This document shows, piece by piece, positions 20,953-30,321 of a stretch of DNA of 64,000 nucleotides; the first letter of the stretch is position 1; every line of letters starts with the position of its first letter. Position numbers and translations under genes: made by a program. A model generated the notes under the pieces. It did not search any database. It was given only the letters and a program-made list of their open reading frames with translations, and was not told where the DNA came from. This DNA is from Altericroceibacterium xinjiangense (lineage in GTDB: Bacteria; Pseudomonadota; Alphaproteobacteria; Sphingomonadales; Sphingomonadaceae), in NCBI RefSeq assembly GCF_003958635.1, contig NZ_RSEK01000003.1, forward strand, positions 186,001 to 250,000, given 5' to 3'.

Positions 20953-21375
20953 ATGAGGAAACGCACAGTCTTGGAACATCCTGAAACTGCCCCGGCCAAG
21001 CCGGATTCAGTCGAAACAACTTCAGACAGGGAGCAGGGAACCCGCTTCTTGCCAAAATTCGATTCAGCTGGGCTGATCACCGCGGTCGTGCAGCACGCCC
21101 GTTCGGGCGAAATTCTGATGGTCGCGTTCATGGATGCCGAGGCGCTGGACAAGACGCGGGAGACCGGCTTTGCCCATTTTCATTCCCGCAGCCGGGGCCG
21201 GTTATGGAAGAAGGGCGAAAGCTCGGGGCACGTGCTGGAGGTTCTGCAGGTACTCGTCGATTGCGATCAGGACGCTCTCGTCCTTAAAGCGCTCCCGCAC
21301 GGACCCACCTGCCACACCGGCGCGGACAGCTGTTTCTACCGCGCGCTGGACGGGGAGCGCCTCGGGCGCATCTGA
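20953..21375 (+). CDS. hisI: Phosphoribosyl-AMP cyclohydrolase
   Basis: HisI opens the adenine ring of phosphoribosyl-AMP, the third step of histidine synthesis. Family motifs are [48 protein letters not shown] and the zinc ligands in [19 protein letters not shown]. From the ATG at 20953 the product is 140 residues, slightly longer than usual because about 30 non-conserved residues precede the core. A GTG at 20887 with GAGGG upstream would add 22 more; the TTG at 20971 would give a shorter form. The start is therefore uncertain. It is separate from other his genes, and an acyl-CoA dehydrogenase gene follows after 11 bases. Confidence 0.93.
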   Translation: MRKRTVLEHPETAPAKPDSVETTSDREQGTRFLPKFDSAGLITAVVQHARSGEILMVAFMDAEALDKTRETGFAHFHSRSRGRLWKKGESSGHVLEVLQVLVDCDQDALVLKALPHGPTCHTGADSCFYRALDGERLGRI

Positions 21376-21386
21376 AAAGGATTCCA

Positions 21387-23159
21387 ATGCCGACCTACAC
21401 GCCGCCTGTCGCAGACAGTCTGTTCGTCCTGCGTGACCTGCTCGGCCTGCAGCAGTATTCACACATTCCGGCCTTTGCCGCAGCGGATGAGGACCTGACG
21501 GAAGCGGTTCTGACCGAAGCTGCCCGTTTTGCGGCCGAGGTGATCGCACCGCTTAATTCGGTGAGCGACCGGGAAGGCTGCACGCTCCACCCGAATGGAT
21601 CCGTCACCACGCCTGCCGGCTTTCCCGAAGCGTATCGAAGCTATGTCGAGGCGGGTTGGGGCACGCTCGCCTTGCCGGAAGAGTGGGGCGGGCAAGGGAT
21701 GCCGCACGTACTGGCGAGCGTGGTCGAGGAATACCTCAACTCCGCTTGCCATGCGTTCAACATGTATCCCGGCCTGACCCATGGAGCCGTGGCGGCGCTG
21801 CTGGCCAAAGGGGGCGAAGAGCTGAAGGCGGCCTATCTGCCCAGGCTCGTGTCCGGTGAATGGCTCGGCACCATGGCGCTAACGGAGCCGCAATGCGGGA
21901 CCGATCTCGGCCTGATCCGCACGCGAGCGGAGCCTGCCGGGGACACTGCTTTCTCGCTTTCCGGCGAGAAGATCTTCTGTTCGGGCGGAGAGCAGGACCT
22001 GACGGACAACATCGTCCACCTGGTGCTGGCAAAGCTGCCCGGCGCACCCGAGGGATCGCGCGGCATCTCGCTGTTTCTGGTGCCGAAGATTCTGCCCGAC
22101 GGCACGCGCAACGCGCTGTCCTGCGGGGCAATCGAGCACAAGATGGGCGTTCATGGCAGCGCCACTTGCGCGATGGTGTTCGATGGCGCGAAAGGCTGGC
22201 TGATCGGGCAGGAGAACGAAGGACTGGCTGCGATGTTCATCATGATGAACGCGGCGCGGCTTTCCTGCGGGAACCAGGGGCTCGGCCAGGCAGAGCGCGC
22301 CTACCAGAACGCCGTCGCCTACGCGCTCGACCGGCGGCAGGGCAAAGCCGCCGGTGAACGGCCTGATCCGAAGTCTGCGGCCGATCCGATCATCGTCCAT
22401 CCGGATGTCCGGCGTATGCTGATGGATGCCCGCGCCTTCACCGAAGGATTTCGCGCGCTGATCGCGTGGTGCGCGCTGCAGATCGACTTGTCCCATCATG
22501 CGGCCAGCGAAGACGATCGAGCCGAGGCCGATGCGCTGGTCGGCTTGCTGACCCCGGTGATCAAGGGGTTCGGCACCGACAGGGGGTTTGGGGTCACCGT
22601 CGCGATGCAGCAGGTGTTCGGCGGGCATGGCTACATCGCGGAATGGGGGATGGAGCAGTACGTCCGCGATGCGCGGGTGGCGATGCTGTATGAAGGCGCG
22701 AACGGAGTCCAGGCGATGGACCTTGCCGCGCGCAAGCTGGTTCGCGACCGGGGCCGGACGTTCGAACGGTTTTTCGCCAAAGTGGAATCCGACTGCGCCG
22801 AGGGACCACAATTCATGGCCGGTCCGCTCATGCAAGCGCTTGCCGATGCGCAGGCGGCAGCACGCTGGCTGCTGGACAACGCGGCGGACCATCCGGACAA
22901 CGTTGGTGCCGGCTCCTACGCCTTCATGGAACTGGTGGGGATCGTGACCCTGGGATGGATGTGGCTGCGCATGGCGCGAGCCGCCGAGACGAAGCTTGCG
23001 TCAGGTGCGGGCAATGCCGCCTTCTACGAGGCGAAGCTGGCGACTGCCCGGTTCTACGCCGCCCGGACGCTGCCGGACAGTGCGGCGTTGCGACGGAAGG
23101 TCGAGGCGGGCGCGCAAAGCGTCATGGCGATCCCTCCGGAAGCTTTCGCAGCCGCGTGA
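21387..23159 (+). CDS. Acyl-CoA dehydrogenase, DmdC-like (long form)
   Basis: 590 residues, the long class with an extra C-terminal domain. FAD-dependent acyl-CoA dehydrogenases introduce an alpha-beta double bond into acyl-CoA. Visible: LPEEWGGQGMP, MALTEPQCGTDLG and GEKIFCSGGEQD (FAD and substrate contacts), GVHGSATC, FGGHGYIAEWGMEQYVRD, and the catalytic glutamate in MLYEGANGVQAMDL. This last signature is shared with 3-methylmercaptopropionyl-CoA dehydrogenase DmdC and related enzymes, but substrate cannot be assigned from sequence alone. It lies 11 bases after hisI, probably in the same transcript. Confidence 0.93.
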   Translation: MPTYTPPVADSLFVLRDLLGLQQYSHIPAFAAADEDLTEAVLTEAARFAAEVIAPLNSVSDREGCTLHPNGSVTTPAGFPEAYRSYVEAGWGTLALPEEWGGQGMPHVLASVVEEYLNSACHAFNMYPGLTHGAVAALLAKGGEELKAAYLPRLVSGEWLGTMALTEPQCGTDLGLIRTRAEPAGDTAFSLSGEKIFCSGGEQDLTDNIVHLVLAKLPGAPEGSRGISLFLVPKILPDGTRNALSCGAIEHKMGVHGSATCAMVFDGAKGWLIGQENEGLAAMFIMMNAARLSCGNQGLGQAERAYQNAVAYALDRRQGKAAGERPDPKSAADPIIVHPDVRRMLMDARAFTEGFRALIAWCALQIDLSHHAASEDDRAEADALVGLLTPVIKGFGTDRGFGVTVAMQQVFGGHGYIAEWGMEQYVRDARVAMLYEGANGVQAMDLAARKLVRDRGRTFERFFAKVESDCAEGPQFMAGPLMQALADAQAAARWLLDNAADHPDNVGAGSYAFMELVGIVTLGWMWLRMARAAETKLASGAGNAAFYEAKLATARFYAARTLPDSAALRRKVEAGAQSVMAIPPEAFAAA

Positions 23160-23168
23160 CGGACGAAG

Positions 23169-23194
23169 CCGCAGTTCGCAGTTGCGAACCGCGG
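23169..23194. terminator. Hairpin between acyl-CoA dehydrogenase and SDR genes
   Basis: CCGC-a-GTTCGC (23169-23179) pairs with GCGAAC-c-GCGG (23184-23194) around a four-base loop. It lies ten bases after the plus-strand stop and 40 bases before the minus-strand SDR stop. There is no T-run, so termination is inferred only from position. Confidence 0.45.
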
Positions 23195-23234
23195 CCTGCG
23201 GCCGTCATGCGAACCGCTCAGGCTTAGCGCCGGT

Positions 23235-24263
23235 TCAGCTTCGCTTCGTGGTACTCCCACGGCGGTTTGCAGCCCAAGCGAGCACCGCCAGCGGACCCAC
23301 TGCGAGCGCCGCCGCCGCCTTGAGCGGACTTTTCTGCGCCTCCAGTAAAAGGCTCGATTGCCGGACGTAGTAATCCTGATGCCCGTCCACCGATCCGTCC
23401 TTGCGCGGTTCGTAGAGGTTGTCACGGGCGGCCGGATCGGTCGGCTGGTCCGGATCGGTCTGGGCGTTTCGTCCGACCAGCTTCATCAGCGTGTCGGACA
23501 AACGCGGCGCGTACCAACCCAGCATGCTGATCATGTACCCGTTCCCGCCGATGTAGAGATGGCGCCGCGGATTTTCTGCCGCAAACAGGATCGCATCCGC
23601 CACGAGCCGCGGATCGTACATCACCGCGGGGAGGCGCGGCGGCTCTTCCATGAAGCTGCGCGCGTGCTCCGGGTATGGCGTGTGAATTGCACCGGGCTTG
23701 ATCAGCGTGACGGAAATCGGCGCGTCGGACCGCTCCAGTTCCATCCGGAGCGCGTCCGTCGCCGCCTTCACTGCGTGCTTCGTCGCAGAGTAGGCTCCCT
23801 GGAAGATCATCGCCCGGTCGGACAGGACCGAACCGAGGTTGATGATGGCCCCGCCTTTGGTGCGCAAGTGGGCCGCCGCCACCAGCGAGCCTTTGAGCAG
23901 CCCGAAATAGTTGACGTCGAAGATCCGCCGGTGATCCGCCATCGGGGTTTCGTCCATCTGCCCATAGGCTGCGGCAGCGGCATCGTTCACCCAGGTATCG
24001 AACCCGCCGAACGTGTCGATCGCCGTCTGGGCGATTCGCTCCACGTCCTCTTCGCTGGCCACGTCCGCGACACAGATCGCAACTTGCGCTCCGCCGGCCC
24101 GAAGCTCGGCAGCGATCTCTTCCAGGGCTTCCTCGTTACGGGCGGCCAGCACCAGCTTCGCGCCTCGGCGCGCAGCCTCGCGCACGGTGGCCAGCCCGTT
24201 ACCGCTCGTCGCCCCGGTCAGGACGATGGTTTGTTCGCTCACCGGCTTCAGCTTGACGGACAT
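23235..24263 (-). CDS. Short-chain dehydrogenase/reductase with C-terminal extension
   Basis: 342 residues. A Rossmann fold NAD(P)-binding motif TGATSGNG is at residues 16-23, and the catalytic triad is Ser145, Tyr158 and Lys162 (LGSVLSDRAMIFQGAYSATK). The core ends near residue 240; a further 100 residues include a helix-rich segment and a hydrophobic stretch AAAALAVGPLAVLAWAA near the C-terminus, which may anchor it to the membrane. The substrate is unknown. The ATG at 24263 has GAGGAG eight bases upstream, inside a 30-bp palindrome (24261-24290). Confidence 0.88.
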   Translation of the reverse strand: MSVKLKPVSEQTIVLTGATSGNGLATVREAARRGAKLVLAARNEEALEEIAAELRAGGAQVAICVADVASEEDVERIAQTAIDTFGGFDTWVNDAAAAAYGQMDETPMADHRRIFDVNYFGLLKGSLVAAAHLRTKGGAIINLGSVLSDRAMIFQGAYSATKHAVKAATDALRMELERSDAPISVTLIKPGAIHTPYPEHARSFMEEPPRLPAVMYDPRLVADAILFAAENPRRHLYIGGNGYMISMLGWYAPRLSDTLMKLVGRNAQTDPDQPTDPAARDNLYEPRKDGSVDGHQDYYVRQSSLLLEAQKSPLKAAAALAVGPLAVLAWAANRRGSTTKRS

Positions 24264-24290
24264 TGGTAATCTCCTCTCGGATCACCAATG
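24261..24290 (-). promoter_or_regulatory. Palindrome overlapping SDR start codon and ribosome site
   Basis: CATTGGTAATC (24261-24271) and GATCACCAATG (24280-24290) are reverse complements with one mismatch, separated by eight bases. On the minus strand the ribosome site GAGGAG spans the loop and the last arm, and the SDR ATG is at the end of that arm. It can act as an RNA hairpin masking the start or as a repressor operator; the sequence does not decide between them. Confidence 0.6.
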
Positions 24291-24360
24291 CCGTCACTGC
24301 AGGAGAGGTCCGAGAAACTGGGAAACCTAGACTAAAACAGGGGGCGGGGAAGGCGCAGGC

Positions 24361-25065
24361 TTACGGAAAGACCTCATTGAACAACCCGAGCATGGCGGCC
24401 CAGCTCTGCCGGTCCGCGCTTGCGTCATAGCCCACGGCAGGATTGTCCGCTGGTGAGCTGGGATTCGTGAACCCATGTTTCACGCCGCTGTAGGAATGGA
24501 AGTGCCAGTTCGCATGGGCACGGTCCATTTCCTCCCAGAAGGCGATGACCTGGCTACGGGGCACCATCGGGTCCGCATCGCCGTGGCAGACCAGAACACG
24601 CGCCGTCACTGTGCCGGGTTCGGCCGGAAGGTCGGTCGTCAGCAAGCCGTGGAAGCTGGCCACCACGCCCAGCGGCGCGCCTTCCCGGGCGAGTTCCAGC
24701 GCGGCCTGCCCGCCCATGCAGAACCCGATTGCGGCCAGCGGCAAGCCCTCCGACACCTTCATCAGGGCCAGCGCCTTGAGGCTTGCCCGCAAGCGGCGGC
24801 GATAAGCCTCGGGATCTTGCCGAATCTCCATTGCGCAGTCGCGCGCCTGGTCGAAGCTTTCCGGGGTCTTGCCGTAGAAGTCGGCGACCAGCGCAAGGTA
24901 CCCGGCGTCCGCCAAAGCCAGCGCCTTGTCGGTTACCGATTTTGTCGGATTCATGATCGTCGGAAACACGGCGACGGCGGCCCGGGGCTGTCCTGCAGGC
25001 CGGGCGAGAAGGCCAGTCAGCTGCGTTTCGCCGTCGCTGTAACGGACCTGTTCCAGCTCACTCAT
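24361..25065 (-). CDS. Dienelactone hydrolase family protein
   Basis: 234 residues from the ATG at 25065, which lies inside the end of cysK (overlap of eight bases). An alpha/beta-hydrolase with a cysteine nucleophile in GFCMGGQA (Cys116), Asp165 in HGDADPMVP and His197 in GVKHGF, the dienelactone hydrolase triad. Dienelactone hydrolases act in chloroaromatic breakdown, but many homologues outside such clusters have unknown ester or lactone substrates. The neighbours (cysK and an exporter) do not suggest aromatic catabolism. It is translationally coupled to cysK. Confidence 0.9.
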   Translation of the reverse strand: MSELEQVRYSDGETQLTGLLARPAGQPRAAVAVFPTIMNPTKSVTDKALALADAGYLALVADFYGKTPESFDQARDCAMEIRQDPEAYRRRLRASLKALALMKVSEGLPLAAIGFCMGGQAALELAREGAPLGVVASFHGLLTTDLPAEPGTVTARVLVCHGDADPMVPRSQVIAFWEEMDRAHANWHFHSYSGVKHGFTNPSSPADNPAVGYDASADRQSWAAMLGLFNEVFP

Positions 25066-25978
25066 TGGGCAGGAAATCCGGAACCGAGAGATACCGTTCG
25101 CCGGTGTCGTAGTTGAACCCGAGCACGCGGGTGCCGCTGCCGAGGTCGGGCAGCTTCTTCTTGATCGCCGCGAGGGTGGCGCCTGAACTGATGCCGACCA
25201 GCAGCCCTTCCTTCTGTGCACACTGGCGCGCCATTTCCCGCGCGTCGTCTGCGTTCACCTCGATCGCGCCATCGATCGCCTGCGTGTGCAGGTTGGCGGG
25301 AACGAAGCCTGCGCCGATGCCCTGGATCGGGTGCGGACCCGGCTGACCGCCGCTGATGACCGGCGAAAGCTCCGGCTCTACCGCAAAAGCCTTCATTTTT
25401 GGCCAGTGCTTCTTCAGCACTTCGGCGCAGCCGGTCAGGTGCCCGCCGGTGCCGACCCCGGTGATCAGCGCGTCGATCGGCGTGTCGCGGAAGTCCTCGA
25501 GCACTTCCTGCGCGGTGGTGCGGGAGTGAACTTCGACGTTGGCCGGATTTTCGAACTGCTGCGGCGTCCATGAGTTGGGCGTCTGGTCCGCCAGTTCGCG
25601 CGCCCGTTCCAGTGCGCCCTTCATTCCCTTTTCCTTCGGCGTCAGGTCGAAGCTTGCGCCGTAGGCGAGCATCAGGCGGCGGCGCTCCAGGCTCATGCTC
25701 TCAGGCATCACGAGCACGAGCTTGTAACCCTTGACTGCGGCGACCATCGCAAGCCCGATCCCGGTGTTGCCGCTGGTCGGTTCGATGATCGTCCCGCCGG
25801 GCTTCAGCTCGCCCGATTGCTCGGCGTTCTCCACCATCGCGAGCGCGATCCGGTCCTTGATCGAACCGCCCGGATTGGAGCGTTCCGACTTCACCCACAC
25901 TTCGTGATCCGGGAACAGCCGCGAAAGGCGGATGTGCGGCGATCGGCCGATCGTTTCGAGGACGCTGTCTGCCTTCAT
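25058..25978 (-). CDS. cysK: Cysteine synthase A (O-acetylserine sulfhydrylase)
   Basis: 306 residues. A PLP enzyme making cysteine from O-acetylserine and sulfide. The PLP lysine is in [12 protein letters not shown], the substrate loop is [13 protein letters not shown], the phosphate-binding glycines are [11 protein letters not shown], and the end reads GISSGAT then TGERYLSV. The start ATG at 25978 has a GGAAGGAG ribosome site and overlaps the stop of the upstream MFS gene as ATGA. Upstream MFS gene, cysK and the hydrolase form one overlapping unit. Confidence 0.95.
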   Translation of the reverse strand: MKADSVLETIGRSPHIRLSRLFPDHEVWVKSERSNPGGSIKDRIALAMVENAEQSGELKPGGTIIEPTSGNTGIGLAMVAAVKGYKLVLVMPESMSLERRRLMLAYGASFDLTPKEKGMKGALERARELADQTPNSWTPQQFENPANVEVHSRTTAQEVLEDFRDTPIDALITGVGTGGHLTGCAEVLKKHWPKMKAFAVEPELSPVISGGQPGPHPIQGIGAGFVPANLHTQAIDGAIEVNADDAREMARQCAQKEGLLVGISSGATLAAIKKKLPDLGSGTRVLGFNYDTGERYLSVPDFLPNE

Positions 25979-27246
25979 GTCGGTGGCTCCTTCCCGGTTT
26001 GGCGGTACTGTGGGGCAAAGGTCTTGGCCCGGCGAAGTTCCGGGAAAATCCACGCCCACAGCGCGGTGACGACTATCGCACCGGCGCCGCCGAATACAAC
26101 CGCCCCCGTCGCGCCCAGAACTGCGGCGGCGATCCCGGACTGCATCTCTCCCAGTTCGTTCGATGCGGAGACCGCCAGACCCGAGATCGACGAGACCCGC
26201 CCGCGCATTTCATCCGGCGTGTTCAGCTGGACGAGCGAGTTGCGGATGAACACCGAGATCATGTCCGCCGCCCCGAGCACCGAAAGCAGCAGCAGCGACA
26301 GCATGAAGTTTCGCGAAAGACCGAAGCCGATCGTCGCGGCACCGAAAACCACGACTGCCCAGAGCATCTTGACCCCGACCCCGCGCTCCAGCGGGCGGAA
26401 GGAGAAGATCAGCGCCATCAACCCTGCGCCAAGCGCAGGGGCGCCGCGCATCAGGCCAAGCCCTTCCGTGCCGACCGCCAGGATGTCGCGCGCATAGACC
26501 GGCAGCATGGCGGTCGCTCCGCCAAGCAGGACAGCGAACAAGTCCAGCGAGACGCAGCCGAGCAGGAACCGCTCCCGCCACACGAAGCGGGCGCCTTCGA
26601 CCATCTGCTTGACCGGCGGCATCGGGGATCGCTTCGGCTGGATTGGGCGAATCTGTGAGATCAGAACCGCCGAAACAAGAATCAGCACCGCTGAAATGGC
26701 GTGAGGAAGCGCAGGTTCCACATCGTAGAGAAATCCGCCGGCCGCGGGCCCGAGGACGCTCCCCACTTGCCAGGCGATGGAACTCAGGGCGATCGCACGC
26801 GGCAGCAGCTTGGGGCCGACGATGTTGGGGGCCAGGGCGGCTTGTGCCGGGCCCAGAAAGATTCGCGCCGCCCCATGGGCTGCCGCCAGCACGAACAGTA
26901 TCGGCAGGTTGAGCGCATCGACCCAGGTCATGTAAGCCAGCACGCCGGCGATGACGCTGTCGACGACGTTCGCCACGGCGGCCACTCGGCGCCGGTCGAA
27001 ATGGTCGGCGGCCCAACCGGCAACGGGGGTGAACAGCATCAGCGGGATGAACTGCGCCAGTCCCAGCAGCCCCAGCATGAAAGCTGCTTCAGGGCGGTCC
27101 ATCCCGTAATCGCTGCGCGCGATGTCGTACGTCTGGTAGCCGATCAGCACGACCATCGAAACGGTGGATGCGACCGCGAGCATGCGCGCCGCAAACAGGT
27201 ACCGGAAGTCGGCGATCTGCAGCGGCGATTTAGGTTCGGATGTCAC
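25975..27246 (-). CDS. MFS exporter, EntS-like
   Basis: 423 residues with a GTG start. About 11-12 hydrophobic segments are seen, for example [39 protein letters not shown] and [20 protein letters not shown]-like stretches. The intracellular loop motif [12 protein letters not shown] between TM2 and TM3 and the motif [14 protein letters not shown] in the second half are typical of the EntS/MFS_3 family of exporters. The transported compound is unknown. It is the first gene of the overlapping set with cysK and the hydrolase; a link to sulfur-amino-acid export is only suggested by that context. Confidence 0.88.
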   Translation of the reverse strand: MTSEPKSPLQIADFRYLFAARMLAVASTVSMVVLIGYQTYDIARSDYGMDRPEAAFMLGLLGLAQFIPLMLFTPVAGWAADHFDRRRVAAVANVVDSVIAGVLAYMTWVDALNLPILFVLAAAHGAARIFLGPAQAALAPNIVGPKLLPRAIALSSIAWQVGSVLGPAAGGFLYDVEPALPHAISAVLILVSAVLISQIRPIQPKRSPMPPVKQMVEGARFVWRERFLLGCVSLDLFAVLLGGATAMLPVYARDILAVGTEGLGLMRGAPALGAGLMALIFSFRPLERGVGVKMLWAVVVFGAATIGFGLSRNFMLSLLLLSVLGAADMISVFIRNSLVQLNTPDEMRGRVSSISGLAVSASNELGEMQSGIAAAVLGATGAVVFGGAGAIVVTALWAWIFPELRRAKTFAPQYRQTGKEPPT

Positions 27247-27267
27247 CGTCGCCCCATGGCAGGCGGC

Positions 27268-27288
27268 CCCCCGCTTGCCAAGCGGGGG
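27268..27288 (-). terminator. GC-rich hairpin between tyrS and the MFS gene
   Basis: CCCCCGCTT (27268-27276) pairs with AAGCGGGGG (27280-27288) around a three-base loop. It lies 15 bases after the tyrS stop and 21 bases before the MFS start on the minus strand. No T-run follows, so it may attenuate rather than terminate. Confidence 0.55.
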
Positions 27289-27295
27289 CAGCGCG

Positions 27296-27314
27296 GCGGG
27301 GCCTCAGGCCCCGC
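27296..27314 (-). other. Hairpin with the tyrS stop codon in its loop
   Basis: GCGGGGCC (27296-27303) is exactly complementary to GGCCCCGC (27307-27314), leaving the three bases of the tyrS stop codon as the loop. With the neighbouring hairpin at 27268-27288 it makes a double stem at the tyrS mRNA end. Confidence 0.6.
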
Positions 27315-28536
27315 GCAGAACGCCGTGTTTCTTCTTGCCCAGGCTCAACTTTCGCTCCTGCCCCGGTGCGAGTTCGATCAGGAAGCCGGGATCGCTCACC
27401 GCTTCGTCGTCGATCCGCACCGCGCCTTCGGCAATCTTGCGCTTGGCTTCGCCGTTCGAAGCGGTGAACCCGATGTCGGTGCACGCCGCGCCCAGGCGGA
27501 TCCCTTCGGACGGAACCATCAGCACCGGAAGGTCCTCACCGAGGCCGCCGGCTGCGAACGTTGCAGCAGCCGTCTTCTCCGCCGATATGGCCGCGTCACG
27601 CCCGCGGCACAGCGCCGTCGCTTCATTCGCGAGCACGATCTTCGCGCGGTTGATCTCGCTCCCTTCCAGTGCCGTCAGCCGCTCGATCTCATCGAGGGAA
27701 AGGTCCGTGAACAAGCGCAGACGGACTCCGACGTCACGGTCATCCGTGTTGCGCCAGAACTGCCAGTAGTCATAGTCCGACAGTTGGTCTTCGTTCAGCC
27801 AGACGGCGCCTCCCACCGTCTTGCCCATCTTGGTGCCATCGGCATTGGTCAGCAGCGGAGTGGTGAGTCCGAATACCTGCGTACCGTCGACCCGGCGGGC
27901 AAGTTCGACCCCGTTGACGATGTTGCCCCACTGGTCGGAGCCGCCCATCTGCAACCGGCATTCGGCACGGCGGCTGAGCTCCAGGAAGTCGTATGCCTGC
28001 AAGATCATGTAGTTGAATTCGAGGAACGACAGCGATTGCTCCCGATCCAGCCGAAGCTTGACCGAATCGAAGCTGAGCATCCGGTTGACCGAGAAATGCT
28101 GCCCAATGTCCCGCAGGAACGGGATGTATTCGAGCTTGTCGAGCCACTCGGCGTTGTCGACCATGATCGCGTCGGTCGGGCCGTCGCCAAATGTCAGGAA
28201 ACGCTCGAACACCCGTTTGATCGAGGCCACATTGGCTGCGATCATATCGGTGGTCAGCAGCTTGCGCGCTTCGTCCTTGAAGCTCGGGTCGCCGATTTTC
28301 CCGGTCCCGCCGCCCATCAGCACGATCGGCTTGTGTCCGGCGCGCTGGAGCTGACGCAGCATCATGATGGATACGAGGTGCCCGACATGCAGAGAAGGCG
28401 CGGTGGGATCGTACCCGATATAGCCCGGCACCACTTGCTTTCGGGCAAGTGCATCGAGCCCTTCGGCATCGGTCAGCTGGTGAATGTAGCCCCGCTGTTC
28501 CAGCAGGCGGAGGAGATCGGACTGGTACTGGCTCAT
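27304..28536 (-). CDS. tyrS: Tyrosyl-tRNA synthetase
   Basis: 410 residues from the ATG at 28536. A class I synthetase; the HIGH-type motif appears as SLHVGH, the tyrosine/tRNA-specific region as [16 protein letters not shown], and the KMSKS loop as [10 protein letters not shown]. The C-terminal S4 RNA-binding domain is [19 protein letters not shown]. An upstream start at 28602 is rejected because it lacks family similarity and runs into the divergent DOMON-like gene. It may be co-transcribed with the MFS gene unless the two GC-rich hairpins stop transcription. Confidence 0.96.
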   Translation of the reverse strand: MSQYQSDLLRLLEQRGYIHQLTDAEGLDALARKQVVPGYIGYDPTAPSLHVGHLVSIMMLRQLQRAGHKPIVLMGGGTGKIGDPSFKDEARKLLTTDMIAANVASIKRVFERFLTFGDGPTDAIMVDNAEWLDKLEYIPFLRDIGQHFSVNRMLSFDSVKLRLDREQSLSFLEFNYMILQAYDFLELSRRAECRLQMGGSDQWGNIVNGVELARRVDGTQVFGLTTPLLTNADGTKMGKTVGGAVWLNEDQLSDYDYWQFWRNTDDRDVGVRLRLFTDLSLDEIERLTALEGSEINRAKIVLANEATALCRGRDAAISAEKTAAATFAAGGLGEDLPVLMVPSEGIRLGAACTDIGFTASNGEAKRKIAEGAVRIDDEAVSDPGFLIELAPGQERKLSLGKKKHGVLRGA

Positions 28537-28582
28537 GGTGCTTTCTTCTTTCGGCGCGGGCGGGTAGCACGGGAGCGCCGCC

Positions 28583-29125
28583 ATGCAAACGCATCCGCTC
28601 ATCCCTCATCCCGCTCATCCGCCGCTCGGCGTCCGTCAGGTGGTCGCGAAAGTCATCGGGCTGGATCCGCTCTGGCTCCGGCTGCGCTGGCGGATCGAAG
28701 GAGCCGAAAGGCTGGCCACGCCCGCCTTTGCCGGGAAGGGACGCGCCGACGGATTGTGGCGCACGACCTGCTTTGAGCTGTTTCTCCAGCCGGAAGGCGG
28801 ACAAGCCTACGCGGAATTCAACCTTTCTCCGTCGGAACGCTGGGCCGCTTACGACTTTCGCGCCCACCGCGACGGAATGGCTGAACGGGCCATGCCGCGC
28901 GAACCGGGTTGCACGATGCGCAAGGGACAGCAGCTTGCGGTGTTCGACGCCGCGATCCCGCGTGGGGCGCTGCCGGATGGCGCATGTGCGATGGGTCTCT
29001 CCGCGGTGATCGAGGAGACAGGCGGCGTGCTCAGCTACTGGGCCTTGTCGCAGCCCGATGACAAACCCGATTTCCACGATCCCGCTTGCTTCACGGGCAA
29101 GCTTGATCCAGCAAGGGCGGCATGA
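28583..29125 (+). CDS. DOMON-like domain protein
   Basis: 180 residues; ATG at 28583 with CGGGAGCG nearby. The all-beta pattern [53 protein letters not shown] and [19 protein letters not shown] matches DOMON-like proteins found beside NamZ genes in sphingomonads. DOMON folds bind haem or sugars; the conserved RTTCFELFL-YxEFNLSPS pair resembles carbohydrate-binding members, so a sugar ligand is an inference. No signal peptide is seen. It overlaps the next gene by four bases (ATGA), implying coupled translation. Confidence 0.75.
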   Translation: MQTHPLIPHPAHPPLGVRQVVAKVIGLDPLWLRLRWRIEGAERLATPAFAGKGRADGLWRTTCFELFLQPEGGQAYAEFNLSPSERWAAYDFRAHRDGMAERAMPREPGCTMRKGQQLAVFDAAIPRGALPDGACAMGLSAVIEETGGVLSYWALSQPDDKPDFHDPACFTGKLDPARAA

Positions 29126-30321
29126 AATTCGGGATCGACCGGCTTCTTGCCGAACCGCAGCTGCTCCAGGCGCTTGAAGGCAAGCGCGTTGCCCTGGTGG
29201 CCCACCCCGCGTCGGTGACGGAAGACCTGACGCACAGCCTCGATGCGCTGATCGCCGCAGGAGTGAACGTGACCGCTGCGTTCGGTCCCCAGCACGGGAT
29301 CAAGGGCGACAAGCAGGACAACATGGTGGAAACGGCGGACGAGGTCGATCCGCAGTACGGCATTCCCGTCTTCAGCCTCTATGGTGAGGTGCGCCGCCCG
29401 ACAAGCGCGATGATGGACAGCGCCGACGTGTTTCTGTTCGACCTGCAGGATCTCGGCTGCCGGATCTACACCTTTCTGACTACCCTGCTTTACCTGATGG
29501 AGGCAGCCACTCTGCGGGAACAGGCCGTCTGGGTGCTCGATCGCCCCAATCCCGCTGGCCGTCCGATTGAGGGGACCCTGCTGCAGCCGGGACAGGAAAG
29601 CTTTGTCGGCGCAGGGCCCATCCCGATGCGCCACGGACTGACGCTGGGGGAAATGGGCCACTGGTTCCGCCGCCATTTCAAGCTCAATCTCGACTACCGC
29701 GTGATCCCGATGGAGGGATGGTTTCCCGCCGCCGCGCCCGGCTACGGCTGGCCGGAAGACCGCATCTGGATCAACCCGAGCCCGAACGCCGCCAGCCTCA
29801 ACATGGCGCGCGCCTACGCCGGTACGGTAATGCTGGAAGGCACGACGCTTAGCGAGGGTCGGGGAACGACTCGCCCGCTGGAAGTGCTGTTCGGCGCGCC
29901 GGACATCGATGCGAAGCGGGTGCTTGCTGAAATGGAGCGCATCGCCCCGGAATGGCTGGCCGGCTGCGCGGTGCGGGACTGCTGGTTCACGCCGACGTTT
30001 CACAAGCACGCGGGCGAATTGTGCAACGGGCTGATGATCCACGCGGAAGGCGGGTTCTACAATCCCGAGACGTTCCAGCCATGGCGCCTGCAGGCGCTCG
30101 CCTTCAAGGCGATCCGCCAAGTGTACACCGAGTACCCGATCTGGCGCGATTTTCCTTACGAATACGAATTCGACCGGCTGGCCATTGACGTGATCAACGG
30201 TGGGCCTTCGCTCCGGGAATGGGTGGACGACCCCCAAGCCACGCCGGCCGATCTGGACACCGTAGCCACGCCGGATGAGACCCAGTGGCGTGAGGAAATC
30301 CGGGACCTGCTGCTCTACTGA
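29122..30321 (+). CDS. NamZ-family (DUF1343) exo-beta-N-acetylmuramidase
   Basis: 399 residues. The DUF1343 family includes NamZ, which releases N-acetylmuramic acid from the non-reducing end of peptidoglycan fragments (GH171). Motifs: GKRVALVAHPASV, AFGPQHGIKGDKQDNM, PVFSLYG, the acidic FDLQDLGCRIYTFL and ILDRPNP-like VLDRPNPAGRPIEG, then WINPSPNAASLNMARAY and LSEGRGTTRPLE. No signal peptide is evident, so it likely acts on imported muropeptides in the cytosol, unless export is by another route. It overlaps the DOMON-like gene and converges on a small secreted-protein gene. Confidence 0.88.
   Translation: MKFGIDRLLAEPQLLQALEGKRVALVAHPASVTEDLTHSLDALIAAGVNVTAAFGPQHGIKGDKQDNMVETADEVDPQYGIPVFSLYGEVRRPTSAMMDSADVFLFDLQDLGCRIYTFLTTLLYLMEAATLREQAVWVLDRPNPAGRPIEGTLLQPGQESFVGAGPIPMRHGLTLGEMGHWFRRHFKLNLDYRVIPMEGWFPAAAPGYGWPEDRIWINPSPNAASLNMARAYAGTVMLEGTTLSEGRGTTRPLEVLFGAPDIDAKRVLAEMERIAPEWLAGCAVRDCWFTPTFHKHAGELCNGLMIHAEGGFYNPETFQPWRLQALAFKAIRQVYTEYPIWRDFPYEYEFDRLAIDVINGGPSLREWVDDPQATPADLDTVATPDETQWREEIRDLLLY

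Noticed and set aside
26701-28776. Long plus-strand open frame opposite the MFS gene and tyrS
   Set aside because: Runs through two clear genes on the other strand and their hairpins; no domain.
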